Below are positions 22,682 to 32,449 of a stretch of DNA of 64,000 bases, piece after piece; the first letter of the stretch is position 1, and the number at the start of each line of letters is the position of its first letter. The stretch lies in NCBI RefSeq assembly GCF_042186555.1, contig NC_133325.1, forward strand, positions 91,602,982 to 91,666,981. The letters run 5' to 3'. The position numbers and the translations under genes are program-made. The DNA is from Aquarana catesbeiana. Its lineage: Eukaryota; Chordata; Amphibia; Anura; Ranidae. The notes under the pieces were generated by a model, which saw only the letters and a program-made list of their open reading frames with translations, was not told the DNA's origin and searched no databases.

Positions 22682-23962
22682 AAACTAATAACTTGCAGTT
22701 AGTATGAGGTTACACTTGTGTTGATGATTCTTCTTTCAGGAGAAATCTTTCCCCATCCTTTTCTACCCCTACCACTGTAAACTACAGGTGCAGTGGGGGG
22801 GTAACAGCTTTCATCAAGAGAACCCGACTATGCCTGCCCTTTTGTGCCAGATCCTTTATTCATAGAATCTGTACTACATCTTCTATGAATGACATAGGAT
22901 CTCTGAATGAGGGATGGGCAGATACCGTAATTGATAGCTCTACCCCTCCATTCACAGATCCTGTGTGCTGTAGTATGGATGAGGGAGGGATGGAGGAGGA
23001 TTTCATCTGAAAGAAGAATTAATACAAGGGACATAGAGCAGGTATTGGACACACTTGAAATATGCTGCAACAGCCAGCAATCAGCAGCATAGTGGAGTTT
23101 TAACACAAAAACTAATAACTTGCAGTTAGTATGAGGTTACACTTGTGTTGATGATTCTTCTTTCAGGAGAAATCTTTCCCCATCCTTTTCTACCCCTACC
23201 ACTGTAAACTACAGGTGCAGTGGGGGGGTAACAGCTTTCATCAAGAGAACCCGACTATGCCTGCCCTTTTGTGCCAGATCCTTTATTCATAGAATCTGTA
23301 CTACATCTTCTATGAATGACATAGGATCTCTGAATGAGGGATGGGCAGATACCGTAATTGATAGCTCTACCCCTCCATTCACAGATCCTGTGTGCTGTAG
23401 TATGGATGAGGGAGGGATGGAGGAGGATTTCATCTGAAAGAAGAATTAATACAAGGGACATAGAGCAGGTATTGGACACACTTGAAATATGCTGCAACAG
23501 CCAGCAATCAGCAGCATAGTGGAGTTTTAACACAAAAACTAATAACTTGCAGTTAGTATGAGGTTACACTTGTGTTGATGATTCTTCTTTCAGGAGAAAT
23601 CTTTCCCCATCCTTTTCTACCCCTACCACTGTAAACTACAGGTGCAGTGGGGGGGTAACAGCTTTCATCAAGAGAACCCGACTATGCCTGCCCTTTTGTG
23701 CCAGATCCTTTATTCATAGAATCTGTACTACATCTTCTATGAATGACATAGGATCTCTGAATGAGGGATGGGCAGATACCGTAATTGATAGCTCTACCCC
23801 TCCATTCACAGATCCTGTGTGCTGTAGTATGGATGAGGGAGGGATGGAGGAGGATTTCATCTGAAAGAAGAATTAATACAAGGGACATAGAGCAGGTATT
23901 GGACACACTTGAAATATGCTGCAACAGCCAGCAATCAGCAGCATAGTGGAGTTTTAACACAA
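22682..23962. repeat. Threefold tandem duplication of a 427-bp unit
   Basis: Units occupy 22682-23108, 23109-23535 and 23536-23962. By eye the three copies are identical base for base, including G7 runs and all short indel-prone tracts. Each contains TTCATAGAATCTGTAC and TGAATGACATAGGATCTCTG, a weak internal inverted repeat. A 92-codon open frame recurs on the minus strand, but this is a consequence of the duplication, and the peptide resembles nothing I know. It is either a very recent array or an assembly artefact. Confidence 0.95.
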
Positions 23963-24461
23963 GGGCCCTAGGGAGAGTAAGTATACAGCATCTTCTTTTA
24001 CTCTACAGCTTTATTTTACTTTCAACCCTGCATTGGGGTGTGTGTGAAAATATATATTTATTTTATATATGAAAGACATATTACTTTCAAGTATTACAAA
24101 AATGACTTGTCTACAATAAGTTTCCTACATGCGAACCTTCGCGTTGCAAACTTTCAAAGATGCGAACATGTGTTTGCACAGTTGGATCGCCGTACCAACA
24201 CAAGCAATGCTGGTGCAGCGACCTCCAATGCTGTGCCCTTGTGTTCGGACAGGGGGGCTCCCCCCACCAGCTTTTGTCTGCAAGCACTGATCTTTGTTGG
24301 ACTTATAAACGAGCTCCTGGAACGGCACTCGTTCAGAAGTTGGGGACTTACTTGATTTTCTAGCATTTAGATTGATTATAATGGGTTTAGAGACCTTGGA
24401 AATAGAATAAAACACTTCCCACGTGCTGAAAAATGCATTCCAATGGTTTTTCACTCTACAC

Positions 24462-24597
24462 CAGTGATGGCAAACCTTGGCACCCCAGATGTTTTGGAAC
24501 TACATTTCCCATGATGCTCACCTACACTGCAGCATGCATGAGCATCATGGGAAATGTAGTTCCAAAACATCTGGGGTGCCAAGGTTCGCTATCATTG
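24462..24597. mobile_element. hAT-like foldback MITE carrying ZNF143-type motifs
   Basis: The ends are CAGTGATGGCAAACCTTGG and the inverse AATGATAGCGAACCTTGG. The arms of about 60 bases are near perfect. The flanking octamers CTCTACAC and CTCTAGAG are probable eroded target duplications. Each arm contains GGAACTACATTTCCCATGAT(GC), which resembles the ACTACA-TTCCCA-ATGC binding motif of ZNF143/THAP11. Confidence 0.75.
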
Positions 24598-25083
24598 CTC
24601 TAGAGGCTAGTGTGTGAACTCGGAATTCCAAGGCTTGTATTGTGTTGATTACCCATATACTGTAGTACCATCTGCAGGAAATAGGGACTACTTCCAGTGC
24701 AGATAGTGATAAGCACATTAAGCATGCTTAATTCTTTGCAACATTAGACACCAAAAGGCAAGGGCGGCATCAAGGTTAAAAAGACTGACACACTCTCCAT
24801 CAATGATAATAAAAAAAACAAAAAAACAAACAATGTGCACAACCCCTATTGATTGACCACTACTACTAACTAAGGAAAAAAAAAAAAAATTATATATAAT
24901 TTTTTTTTTTTATAAAAAATACACTAGCAATATAAACAAATAAATGGCTGCAAGCCAGCATTTAATTAATGCGACTCAACATATATAACATAATAACCCA
25001 AAACAAGTGCAGAGCTGCATACCACTATCAATTGGTATCCATAATCACTAGGAATATGCTGATACAGTGCATTTTTTCATGAG
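24598..25083. other. Intron, AT-rich
   Basis: Poly-A and poly-T tracts occur around 24810-24915. No gene or clear element was seen. Confidence 0.4.
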
Positions 25084-25721
25084 TACTTTGCGATTTGCAT
25101 CAATACAAAATGAATGGGTACAAATCGCACTGCAAAGAATCGCATGCAATTTGAACAGGAATGTGGCGTGATTTCTGTCTGAATCACATGCGATTTCTCC
25201 CACTGCTCCTGTGTGGGTATAGAAAGAGAAAAGCGCAAGCTAGTGGGCAGTTTATTAAAAATGTAAGAACTCACATTAAGTACAGTTAAAATGCAAAATA
25301 GGTCTCCCGGTCCCGCCGATGATAGAAAATCGCAGCCGCTGGGGTGCTCTCATAAGGCTGGAGGAGTTGTATAGGCGGTCTGCCCACAAGCTGGCATCAC
25401 TTCCGCCCTACACCCACGGGGTCCTGGAACTTCTCCTCCAGCCCTGTGAGCACCTCCAGCTGCTATGATTTTCTATCATCGGCAGGACCCTTACGCAGAT
25501 TTTGCATTTGACCAGATATGTATTAATGTGAGTTCTAACATTTTTAGTAAACTGCCCACTAGATGGCACTTTTCCCTTTCTATACACAGAGGATCGGCGT
25601 AGGCAATCATATGCGTTTCGGACAGGAATCTCACCGCATTAATGTTCAAATCTCAGTCGATTCTTTGCAGTGCGATTTGCACCCATTTATTTTGTATTGA
25701 TGCAAATTGCACCGCAAAGTA
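25084..25721. repeat. Long foldback element
   Basis: The outer arms are TACTTTGCGATTTGCATCAA...CAAATGAATGGGTACAAATCGCACTGCAAAGAATCG-like at the left and their inverse at 25655-25721. The middle arms are TTTCTATACACA with AAACTGCCCACTAG on the right and the inverse at 25210-25260. The inner arms include TGATAGAAAATC. The folding is continuous over about 640 bases, which suggests a non-autonomous element. Confidence 0.65.
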
Positions 25722-26238
25722 TTGGTATCAGCGAGTATGAATACTGATACTTTCGGTCAAGTACTTACTGATAAAAAAACGATATCGGTGCAACCATAAT
25801 AATCACACTATAAATGCATAAATACATAAACACATCATTTGATCAAAAGTGTGTACAGTAGATATACAGTATGTGATCCAACAAATAATAATCATAGCTC
25901 CAACAAATCCAGAAAATATAACGCTCATAACATAAATGTGCAAGTTTATAAAAGCACCTCAAATGAAAGACCTCGGGTGGACTGTGAGGCCAAATTGTGC
26001 ATTTGTCCCCTTTAAGGCAAAGCACAGCAGTGGTCTGATCCTCTCCAGAAGAGCGGGGTTAAAGAAAGCACATTTCACAGTGGATTTCTTAGGAATTATC
26101 ATCATTTGTTTTGCACTGGGAAGAGAATTGAATCACGGTGCATTTATAGACTGTTGCTGGACTGCACATTTAGATTATGCACGTTATATTTTCTGGATGT
26201 GCTGCAGATATGATTATTTGTTGGATTGCACGTATGTA
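25722..26238. repeat. Imperfect inverted-repeat region
   Basis: The segment near 25870-25930 (CCAACAAATAATAATCATAG, CCAGAAAATATAACG) is mirrored at about 26180-26230 (GTTATATTTTCTGGATGTGC, TATGATTATTTGTTGG). It is a likely further MITE with undefined ends. Confidence 0.5.
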
Positions 26239-26242
26239 TTAA

Positions 26243-26694
26243 AGAAGAGCTCCAGTCAAAATGGTGTTTATTAAAAGTCAACAGCTACAGTTTGATGCTG
26301 CTGACTTTTTAAAAACAGACACTCACCTGTCCCAGGATCCAGCGATGTGCTCACCTGAGCTGTTCTTTCCATCCGTGTTGTGTCCCTAGCACCGGCATCC
26401 CCACTGTGGACACACCCAGTGACAGGTTGTGACTTCATAGCTGGGTGCCTGCCGCACTGCACTTTGTGAATTGCCCCGCAGTCTTCTGGGACCTGTGACG
26501 TCCCAGAAGACTGCAGGGAGGGGGGAGAACTTCCGCTCAGATCTCCTAGATAGTCGGAGCAGAAGTGGGTGCAGGTACCAGTCAAAACCAGGTACCTGCC
26601 CCCCCCCCCCCCCCAAAAAAAAACAAGTGCCAATACATAAATAGGAGGGGGGAGGAGGCCATAAAGCAGAATTTCCCTTTTTGGGTGGAACGCT
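26243..26694. mobile_element. TTAA-flanked MITE (piggyBac-like), GAGCTCC family
   Basis: TTAA stands at 26239-26242 and 26695-26698. The left end is AGAAGAGCTCCAGTCAAAA and the inverted right end is AGCGTTCCACCCAAAAAGGG. Relatives are at about 48452-48869 and 50075-50307 (right end TTTTTGGGTGGAACCCCGCT then TTAA), and inverted at about 34905-35451. Confidence 0.6.
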
Positions 26695-27520
26695 TTAAGT
26701 ACACACTTTGATCACATGATAGGTTTATATATTTATGCATTTTTAATGTGATTATGAATAGTAGTAGGCGGTGCTGCATTTGTTTTGGGTTATTATACAC
26801 TCTCCATTCAAGAAAAAGTAGCAGTCTTTTGAAACCCAACTCCTGACCTACCTATGCTCCCCTTCCCTGTGCTCTGTTTCTCCAACCCTGAGTAAGCTCT
26901 GTATTGGATAATGTTGGAGCTTATGCTGGTTTGATGACGTCCTCCTCATGTGACAGTGTTCTGGCCTAGTGGCCGGTTAGGCCCAAGTGCTGCATCCTTA
27001 GAAGAATATCACGTGCTCCCCCCCACACACCCATTCATGGGGGCACTGGGTATTTTGTGAGAGTTCCAATGGAACAACAGAGTATTGTAGGGAGCAGAGT
27101 GAAGGTTATTATTGGGATGGGAGTGGGGTGAACTTTCAAGATTTGTTGACTTTTTTCACTCAGATCACTGTTCTTTTCTCAATGTTTTAGGAATTTTAGG
27201 TGTGGTTATGATAATTGGACCATGCAGGTCTCTAGTTCAGGACTAGGTGAACAGAGCTCTGTTGAAACAGACGACAGCAACATCAAAAGTACCTATGAAT
27301 ACCTTAGACTCCTTTTACACTGGGGCGGTTTTCAGGCGCTTTAGCGCTAACGGCCAGCGCTTTCAGTATGAAAGTAGTCTTAGCTGGGGTATTGTAGATA
27401 TTACAAATGGAAACAAACACAAAAGCAGACAACTTGCAGTGTGGCAGCTTCACACCAAAATGGACATCCCGGGAATATTTTGTCACAAACACAAACAAAC
27501 CTGTATCTGAGAGTACCTAC

Positions 27521-27579
27521 CACTGGCTTTGAAATGTTGGAAAGCTGTGCTTCCAATGCTTTTGTTTCTTCATCTTTTT
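27521..27579 (-). CDS. fndc3a: fndc3a exon: acidic linker before FN3 domain 1
   Basis: This 59-base exon starts with AA, which joins the last G of the previous exon to make GAA (glutamate). It then encodes KDEETKALEAQLSNISKPV. The acceptor is TGTTCTAG. The donor is GTG|GTAGGT; another GT lies four bases further (GTACTC) but would shift the frame. The peptide closely resembles the short conserved helix that precedes the first FN3 domain of vertebrate FNDC3A (KDEETKAFEALLS...KPV from memory). Phase-0 exit matches the exon beginning VSDIQ. Confidence 0.9.
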
Positions 27580-27844
27580 CTAGAACAGAAACAAATACAA
27601 TTATATTGATAGGTTTCCAACTGTGCTTTATCCACTAAAAGCTAAAACTGATGGTCTGTGAAATATATTCAGTTTTATTATGTTAAAGGCAAAATTATTA
27701 TGACTAAAAAAATTATCTGAATTTATATACAAATAAACTAAATTATTAAAGCTAGCTTGATATTGCATCAATGATTACATGATAACATACTGCTCTCACT
27801 GAGTGCAATAAAAAATCCCTTGAAGCACATTAGGGTCCATTCAT

Positions 27845-27987
27845 TATTAATATTATTATTAAACAGGATTTATATAGCGCCAACAGTTTGCGCAGCGCTT
27901 TAAAACATGAGGGCAGACAGTACAATTACAATACAAATCAATACAGGAGGAATCAGAGGGCCCTGATCGTTAGAGCTTACAATCTAG
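27845..27987. repeat. Dispersed repeat (TATATAGCGCCAACAG type)
   Basis: An ATT-rich head is followed by GGATTTATATAGCGCCAACA, GCGCAGCGCTTTAAAACATG and GTTAGAGCTTACAATCTAGA. I recognise this as a common amphibian interspersed repeat but cannot name its class. Confidence 0.5.
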
Positions 27988-29062
27988 AGGAGCAGAGTTC
28001 CGCCCCCCCCCCCTCCAAAAGTTAAAAGTCAGCAGCTTCAAATACTGTAGCTGCTGACTTTTACTATTGGGGCACTTACCTGTCCAGGCATCCAGAGTCC
28101 TCATCTAAGCCAATTCTTGAATCGGCTCTTGGGTGCTGGTGCCGCCATGTCAGCTAAGGAAAACTGGAAGTGAAGTCTTGCGGATTCACAGCCAGTTTTC
28201 TACTGTGCATGCCAGAATCGCGATGCACTCTGAATGGGCTTGGCTGCGGGGAGGAGAGGGATGAACTTCCGGCTCACTTTGCTGTGGCAAACTCGGCCGG
28301 AAGTGGGAGCGGGACAGCCAGGGATGCCAGCTATCAAAATACAAAAACCACAGCGGGAGATTCGTCCATCTACACTGAATAGCATAGATAGAGAAATTTT
28401 TTTTTTTTTTTTTTTAATTCAGCCGCCGAAACACTTTCATGTTTGGCACCGTCCTTCAGGCTGTAATGAAGAGGTTGCCCACCACATGTAAAAATTGGCT
28501 TCAGGAGTTTGAGCATTTTTTTAATTTGCTAAGAAACGCTAAAATGAATCGAGCGATTATCATATTACACATATTTAGGATTATCACCCAATTCATGTAG
28601 CTATGATTAGACTGGGAAATTACATTAACAATGAAGCTTCTTTAGACCCCCTGGCTGGCTGTTTTCAAGGAAGAACTGATATGCATGGTGGACTTTTCTC
28701 TAACCAGATGTTTTATGAATGTACATCCTACTGTTGTCTAGGGCAACTATAGGCAGTGACAGAGCTTGCTTCTGTGGAGAGGGATCTATAGTAGGGAGAG
28801 GTAAGTCATCACATAGGTAGCTACTCAAACGATAAGCAGACATGCTAGGAGAATGTGTAGACTGCAGATTTATAAAATATCTTACCTCCTCTACAAGTAC
28901 TTTAAAATCTCACATTTACTGGCGTTTAAAAATACACCAAATTAAAAAAAAAGCATTATTAATCCCTTTAAAGTTGTAGCAATGCACTAAGAGTTTGCAC
29001 AATATGATAAATCATCCTTAATTATCACCAGCTCTTGGCATCCTTTTTATGGTCATAATTAC
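27988..29062. other. Intron with repeat fragment and possible conserved stretch
   Basis: 27990-28490 resembles the GAGCTCC/TTAA family body (GTCAGCAGCTTCAAATACTG). 28505-28700 is non-repetitive in appearance and rich in TAAT/ATTA cores. Confidence 0.35.
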
Positions 29063-29326
29063 CTGGCGGTTCTGCTTCTACCTGGGCCGATGTCTTCCCT
29101 TTCTGCTTGTTCTTGGACTGTCCTGTGTTTAGAGATGGACTGTTTTGCCCTTTGATAATGCCATTGGATTCATTGACTGGAGAAGGGCTTTTCTTGGGTG
29201 AATATGGGGGGCTATTGAGCTTGTCTTTCTGCGCACCATGTCTGTCCTTTAGCTTCTTCTGCAGTCTCTCATGTATTTTACTTGACCTCTCATCCCTGAG
29301 ACTGGACCTCCCATGTGATAGCGGAT
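29063..29326 (-). CDS. fndc3a: fndc3a exon: basic, serine/proline-rich linker
   Basis: This 264-base exon completes the codon G|AT (aspartate) and encodes PLSHGRSSLRDERSSKIHER, then LQKKLKDRHGAQKDKLNS, followed by a serine/proline-rich stretch (PPYSPKKSPSPVNESNG) and a lysine-rich tail (KNKQKGKTSAQVEAEPP). ERLQKKLKDR is a conserved block of the FNDC3A N-terminal half. The region is probably disordered and highly basic. The acceptor is TTTTTCTAG and the donor is CCAG|GTAATT. It exits in phase 1, which fits the next exon starting AA. Confidence 0.94.
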
Positions 29327-29484
29327 CTAGAAAAACGAAACACAGGATTTGCAGGAAATAACTGAGAAATTAAATCTGTATATCTAATCTGCATACAAAT
29401 TAAGTTATAAAAAACATTGATAACACCATTTAGGTTATTAGTTCTGTCTATACAGTTTAAATGGACTATTCCAACCAAGCAGTT

Positions 29485-30814
29485 GGGCTACATGCACACT
29501 AGTTTATTTTTAAGCTCCAAGCAGCTGCATTGAGCTTTTTTGTTTTTGCTGCCCAGTGTTTAGGTGGTTTAGCGGTGGTTCAGGTGGTGTTTAGCGGGCC
29601 GCCACATCCTTAACAACAGATGATGGGTTCCCTGCTGACAGCTGAATGTAAACATAACAGTTGCCGGCAATAAAAAAACCCAAACGCTAAAACCCCCTCC
29701 ACCAAACAAAGAAAAAAGTATGCCCCCCCCCCCAAATCCATACCAGACCCAGTGGCTGCCCGTCCATACGCCCCGGCCCCTAATCTACACATAGGGCACC
29801 GAAGGCATGGATTTTAATGGGGTCCTTTTTTTTTTTAAGCACATGATTAGAGTCTAAGGCTCTAATTAGCTTCAAAAAACGGTGGGCTCGGGGCACAGAG
29901 CACTGCGCCCAGAGCCCTGCGCCCAGAGCCCACCCAGTTGTGTGACAATAGTAAATATTCGCTATTGTCTTCTCTATTCTCCTCCCGACCAATCAGGAAG
30001 CGGGGCTAGGGAGTCGAAGGATCCACTTCCTGTTCTGCCGGGAGGAGAAGCCCTGGCTCTTCCCTCGGCATACTCTCAATCTCGCACTGCCTGTGACCAG
30101 CAGTCAGGGGAACCGAACTCCTAAGGTAAGTCCTATGATCGCCGCCTCTTTTCTGTCCCCCGCGGGGGGTTGGTGGCGGCTGCAGCGGTGTGAGTGAGGG
30201 GGGCAGGTTTGTTTGCCCCCCCAAAATATTGAGCAACTGTCGCCACTGACCAGACCCTTATTCGAAAATGCAGCCCAGCAGGTCAGGAGGGGAGGGGGAT
30301 GAGCGAGCGCCCAGCCCACATGTCCTCAACATGGGGGGGATGTGCCAGATTCCGATAAGTCCCCCAAAACCATTGGCCAGAATTGTGGGGGAAGAGGCCC
30401 TTTTCCTCATCAACATAGGGACATGGTGATTTGGTGGGGTGGGCATGTGGCCTTGTATGGTTCAGGACCTTCTCTGACCTGCCGGGCTACATGCTCCGAT
30501 AAGGGTCTGGTATAGATTTGGGGGGGGGGGGGGGCGTGGAGCTCCTCTTAAAATTCATAATAGACCCGAAGGGCCTGGTATGGATTGGGGGGGGGGGGGC
30601 GGAAGCTGTCTTTTTTTTTTAAATTGTTTACATTCAGATGCCAGCGGGGAACAGCTGATGAGTAATCCATTGTTAAGGACGTGGCTCCTTAACAAAAATG
30701 TTACTGCTCCTAAACACCTTATGAAAACACTCCTAAACACTGCAAAAATGTGGGCAAAAAATGCTATTAGCATTTTTTTGGCAGTTTTTGAGCATCTAGT
30801 GTGCATGAAACCTT
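29485..30814. mobile_element. Large foldback element, about 1.3 kb
   Basis: The left end GGGCTACATGCACACTAGTT pairs with the right end CTAGTGTGCATGAAACCTT. The next inner arms TCCTTAACAACAGATGATGG...GCTGAATGTAAAC pair with GTTTACATTCAGATGCC...CCATTGTTAAGGA at about 30628-30680. Pure G runs at 30521-30534 and 30587-30598 lie inside. There is no transposase. Confidence 0.6.
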
Positions 30815-31179
30815 AAGCAGCAGTAAACCCAAAAGCAGACATTATATTGCAGCTGACCAATTCCCAGGAGGTGGGGTCGTACTCGCACCAAAAATGTAAA
30901 AAAATCTCCATAGGCGACGTTTAAAAAATTCTACAGGTTGCATGTTTTGAGTTACAGAGGAGGTCTAGGGCTAGAATTATTGCTCTCGCTCTACCGATCA
31001 TGGCGATAGCTCACATGTCTGGTTTAAACATCTTTTTCATACGCGGGCGCTACTCACGTTAGGCAGCCACGATCGTTACACACAGAGACAGAACGGAGAT
31101 CTGGCAATGTAAACAGACAGATCTCCATGCTGTCAGGGGTGAGGAGAGTGATCTGTTGTTCATACTAAGTAAGCAATCA

Positions 31180-31533
31180 ATATACGCTTATTGCGATTTT
31201 TATTACCTAAAATATGTAGAAGAATACATATTGGCCCAAACTGAGGAAAAAATTAGCTTTTTTTAAAAAAAATTGGGGATATTTATTATAGCAAAAAGTA
31301 CAAAATATTGTGTTTTTTTCAAAATTGTCGGCCTTTTTTTGTTTATAGCGCAAAAAATAAAAACCGCAGAGATGATCAAATACCACCAAAAGGAAGCTCT
31401 ATTTGTGGGAAAAAAAAGGACGTCAATTTTGTTTGGCAACAACTCGCAACTGTCAATTAAAGCGACGCAGTGCAGTATCGCAATAAATGGCCTGGTCATT
31501 GAGCAGCCAAATCTTCTGGGGCTGAAGTAGTTA
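31180..31533. repeat. Dispersed AT-rich repeat, copy 1
   Basis: It contains ATGTAGAAGAATACATATTG, ATTTATTATAGCAAAAAGTA and TTTATAGCGCAAAAAATAAA, ending near GAAGTAGTTAA. A diverged second copy is at about 50640-51020 (ATGTAGCAGAATACATATTG). Confidence 0.6.
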
Positions 31534-32217
31534 ATATATCACTATACGAGTATTTAATGCACCTTGCACATTTTTAGACATGGATTTTATTCTATTATGT
31601 ATCATAATCAATTCCCTAACAGCCCCCTTTCTCTATTCCTCTCCATTGAAAAATTTAAATTGGGATGATGGTACAAGACTGCAACAATCTTATAGAGTCC
31701 TTATATTAATGTTTTATTGTGCCTGTGACGCGAACAACAAGTTTAAAGGGATTGTGTTGGCAGGTAAATGCAGCATGCTTTGAGGTGCATTTAGCTTGGA
31801 TTAGGGCTCATTCACAATGGCGCTGGCACCCATACTACATGAATGAGGAAATTGTTTTTGCACCTGCATCCACCCCAAGCTGCATGAAGGCAGCACATGG
31901 CAAAAATGCAGACAAGGTAGCTGCATGTCAAAGTTTTACAGGAATGCAGGAGCAGATGTCCAGAGACTGCGTGTGCTGGAAGTGACCAAAAAAAACCTTT
32001 CTAATAGACACATTTTAGGTGTAACTTTTTCCCACCCAATTTTTTCCCACTGTCTCCCAAAATAAATAGGCCTGTTGCATGCATAGTGTATAGTTCAACT
32101 AATATATTCTTCTATATTATTGATGCATAGTTGGTTCCTATAAACTCCAATTAGAACCAAAAAACACAAATATAGCTTGTAAAATAAAAAGACAGACATA
32201 GTAGACAGAGTACTTAC
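31534..32217. other. Intron, unassigned
   Basis: A GGGCTCATTCACAATGG fragment near 31805 recalls the ends of the CATTCACACT-type MITEs. Nothing else was recognised. Confidence 0.35.
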
Positions 32218-32449
32218 CCAAATCTCCATATACCTGTGTGGGGTGATACTGAGGCGTATATTGAGAGGCAATATCAGTTCCAGCGACCGGAGAGTATATG
32301 TGACGAGGAGGCGGTGGCATCATAGCGGGAAGAGGAATAAAACCTGGCAGAGGGGGTGGAGGTCGATGTATAACTGCATGGCCACTTGTGTGGAATTCGG
32401 GGGGCTGAGGAACAACTACGACTCTCCGCACACCATTGTCTTCAATAAC
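32218..32449 (-). CDS. fndc3a: fndc3a exon: proline-rich N-terminal region
   Basis: This 232-base exon is in phase 0 at entry and phase 1 at exit (a single G). It encodes VIEDNGVRRVVVVPQPPEF, HRPPPPLPGFIPLPAMMPPP, PRHIYSPVAG and QYTPQYHPTQVYGDL. VIEDNGVRRVVVVPQ and the PLP-MMPPPPRH-YSPV run distinguish FNDC3A from FNDC3B. The proline-rich segment is presumed cytosolic because the family is anchored by a C-terminal membrane segment (family knowledge). The acceptor is CTTTGTAG and the donor is TTGG|GTAAGTA. Confidence 0.95.

Noticed and set aside
22828..23960. Three identical 92-codon frames on the minus strand, as if a tandem gene family
   Set aside because: The whole 427-bp unit is repeated, non-coding sequence included; there are no splice or promoter signals and no family resemblance.
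22682..23962. Direct repeats as a CRISPR-like array
   Set aside because: Contiguous 427-bp units without spacers in a vertebrate intron.
24462..24597. Hairpin as a microRNA or rho-independent terminator
   Set aside because: Terminal motifs and flanking octamers identify it as a transposon-derived MITE; bacterial terminators do not apply here.
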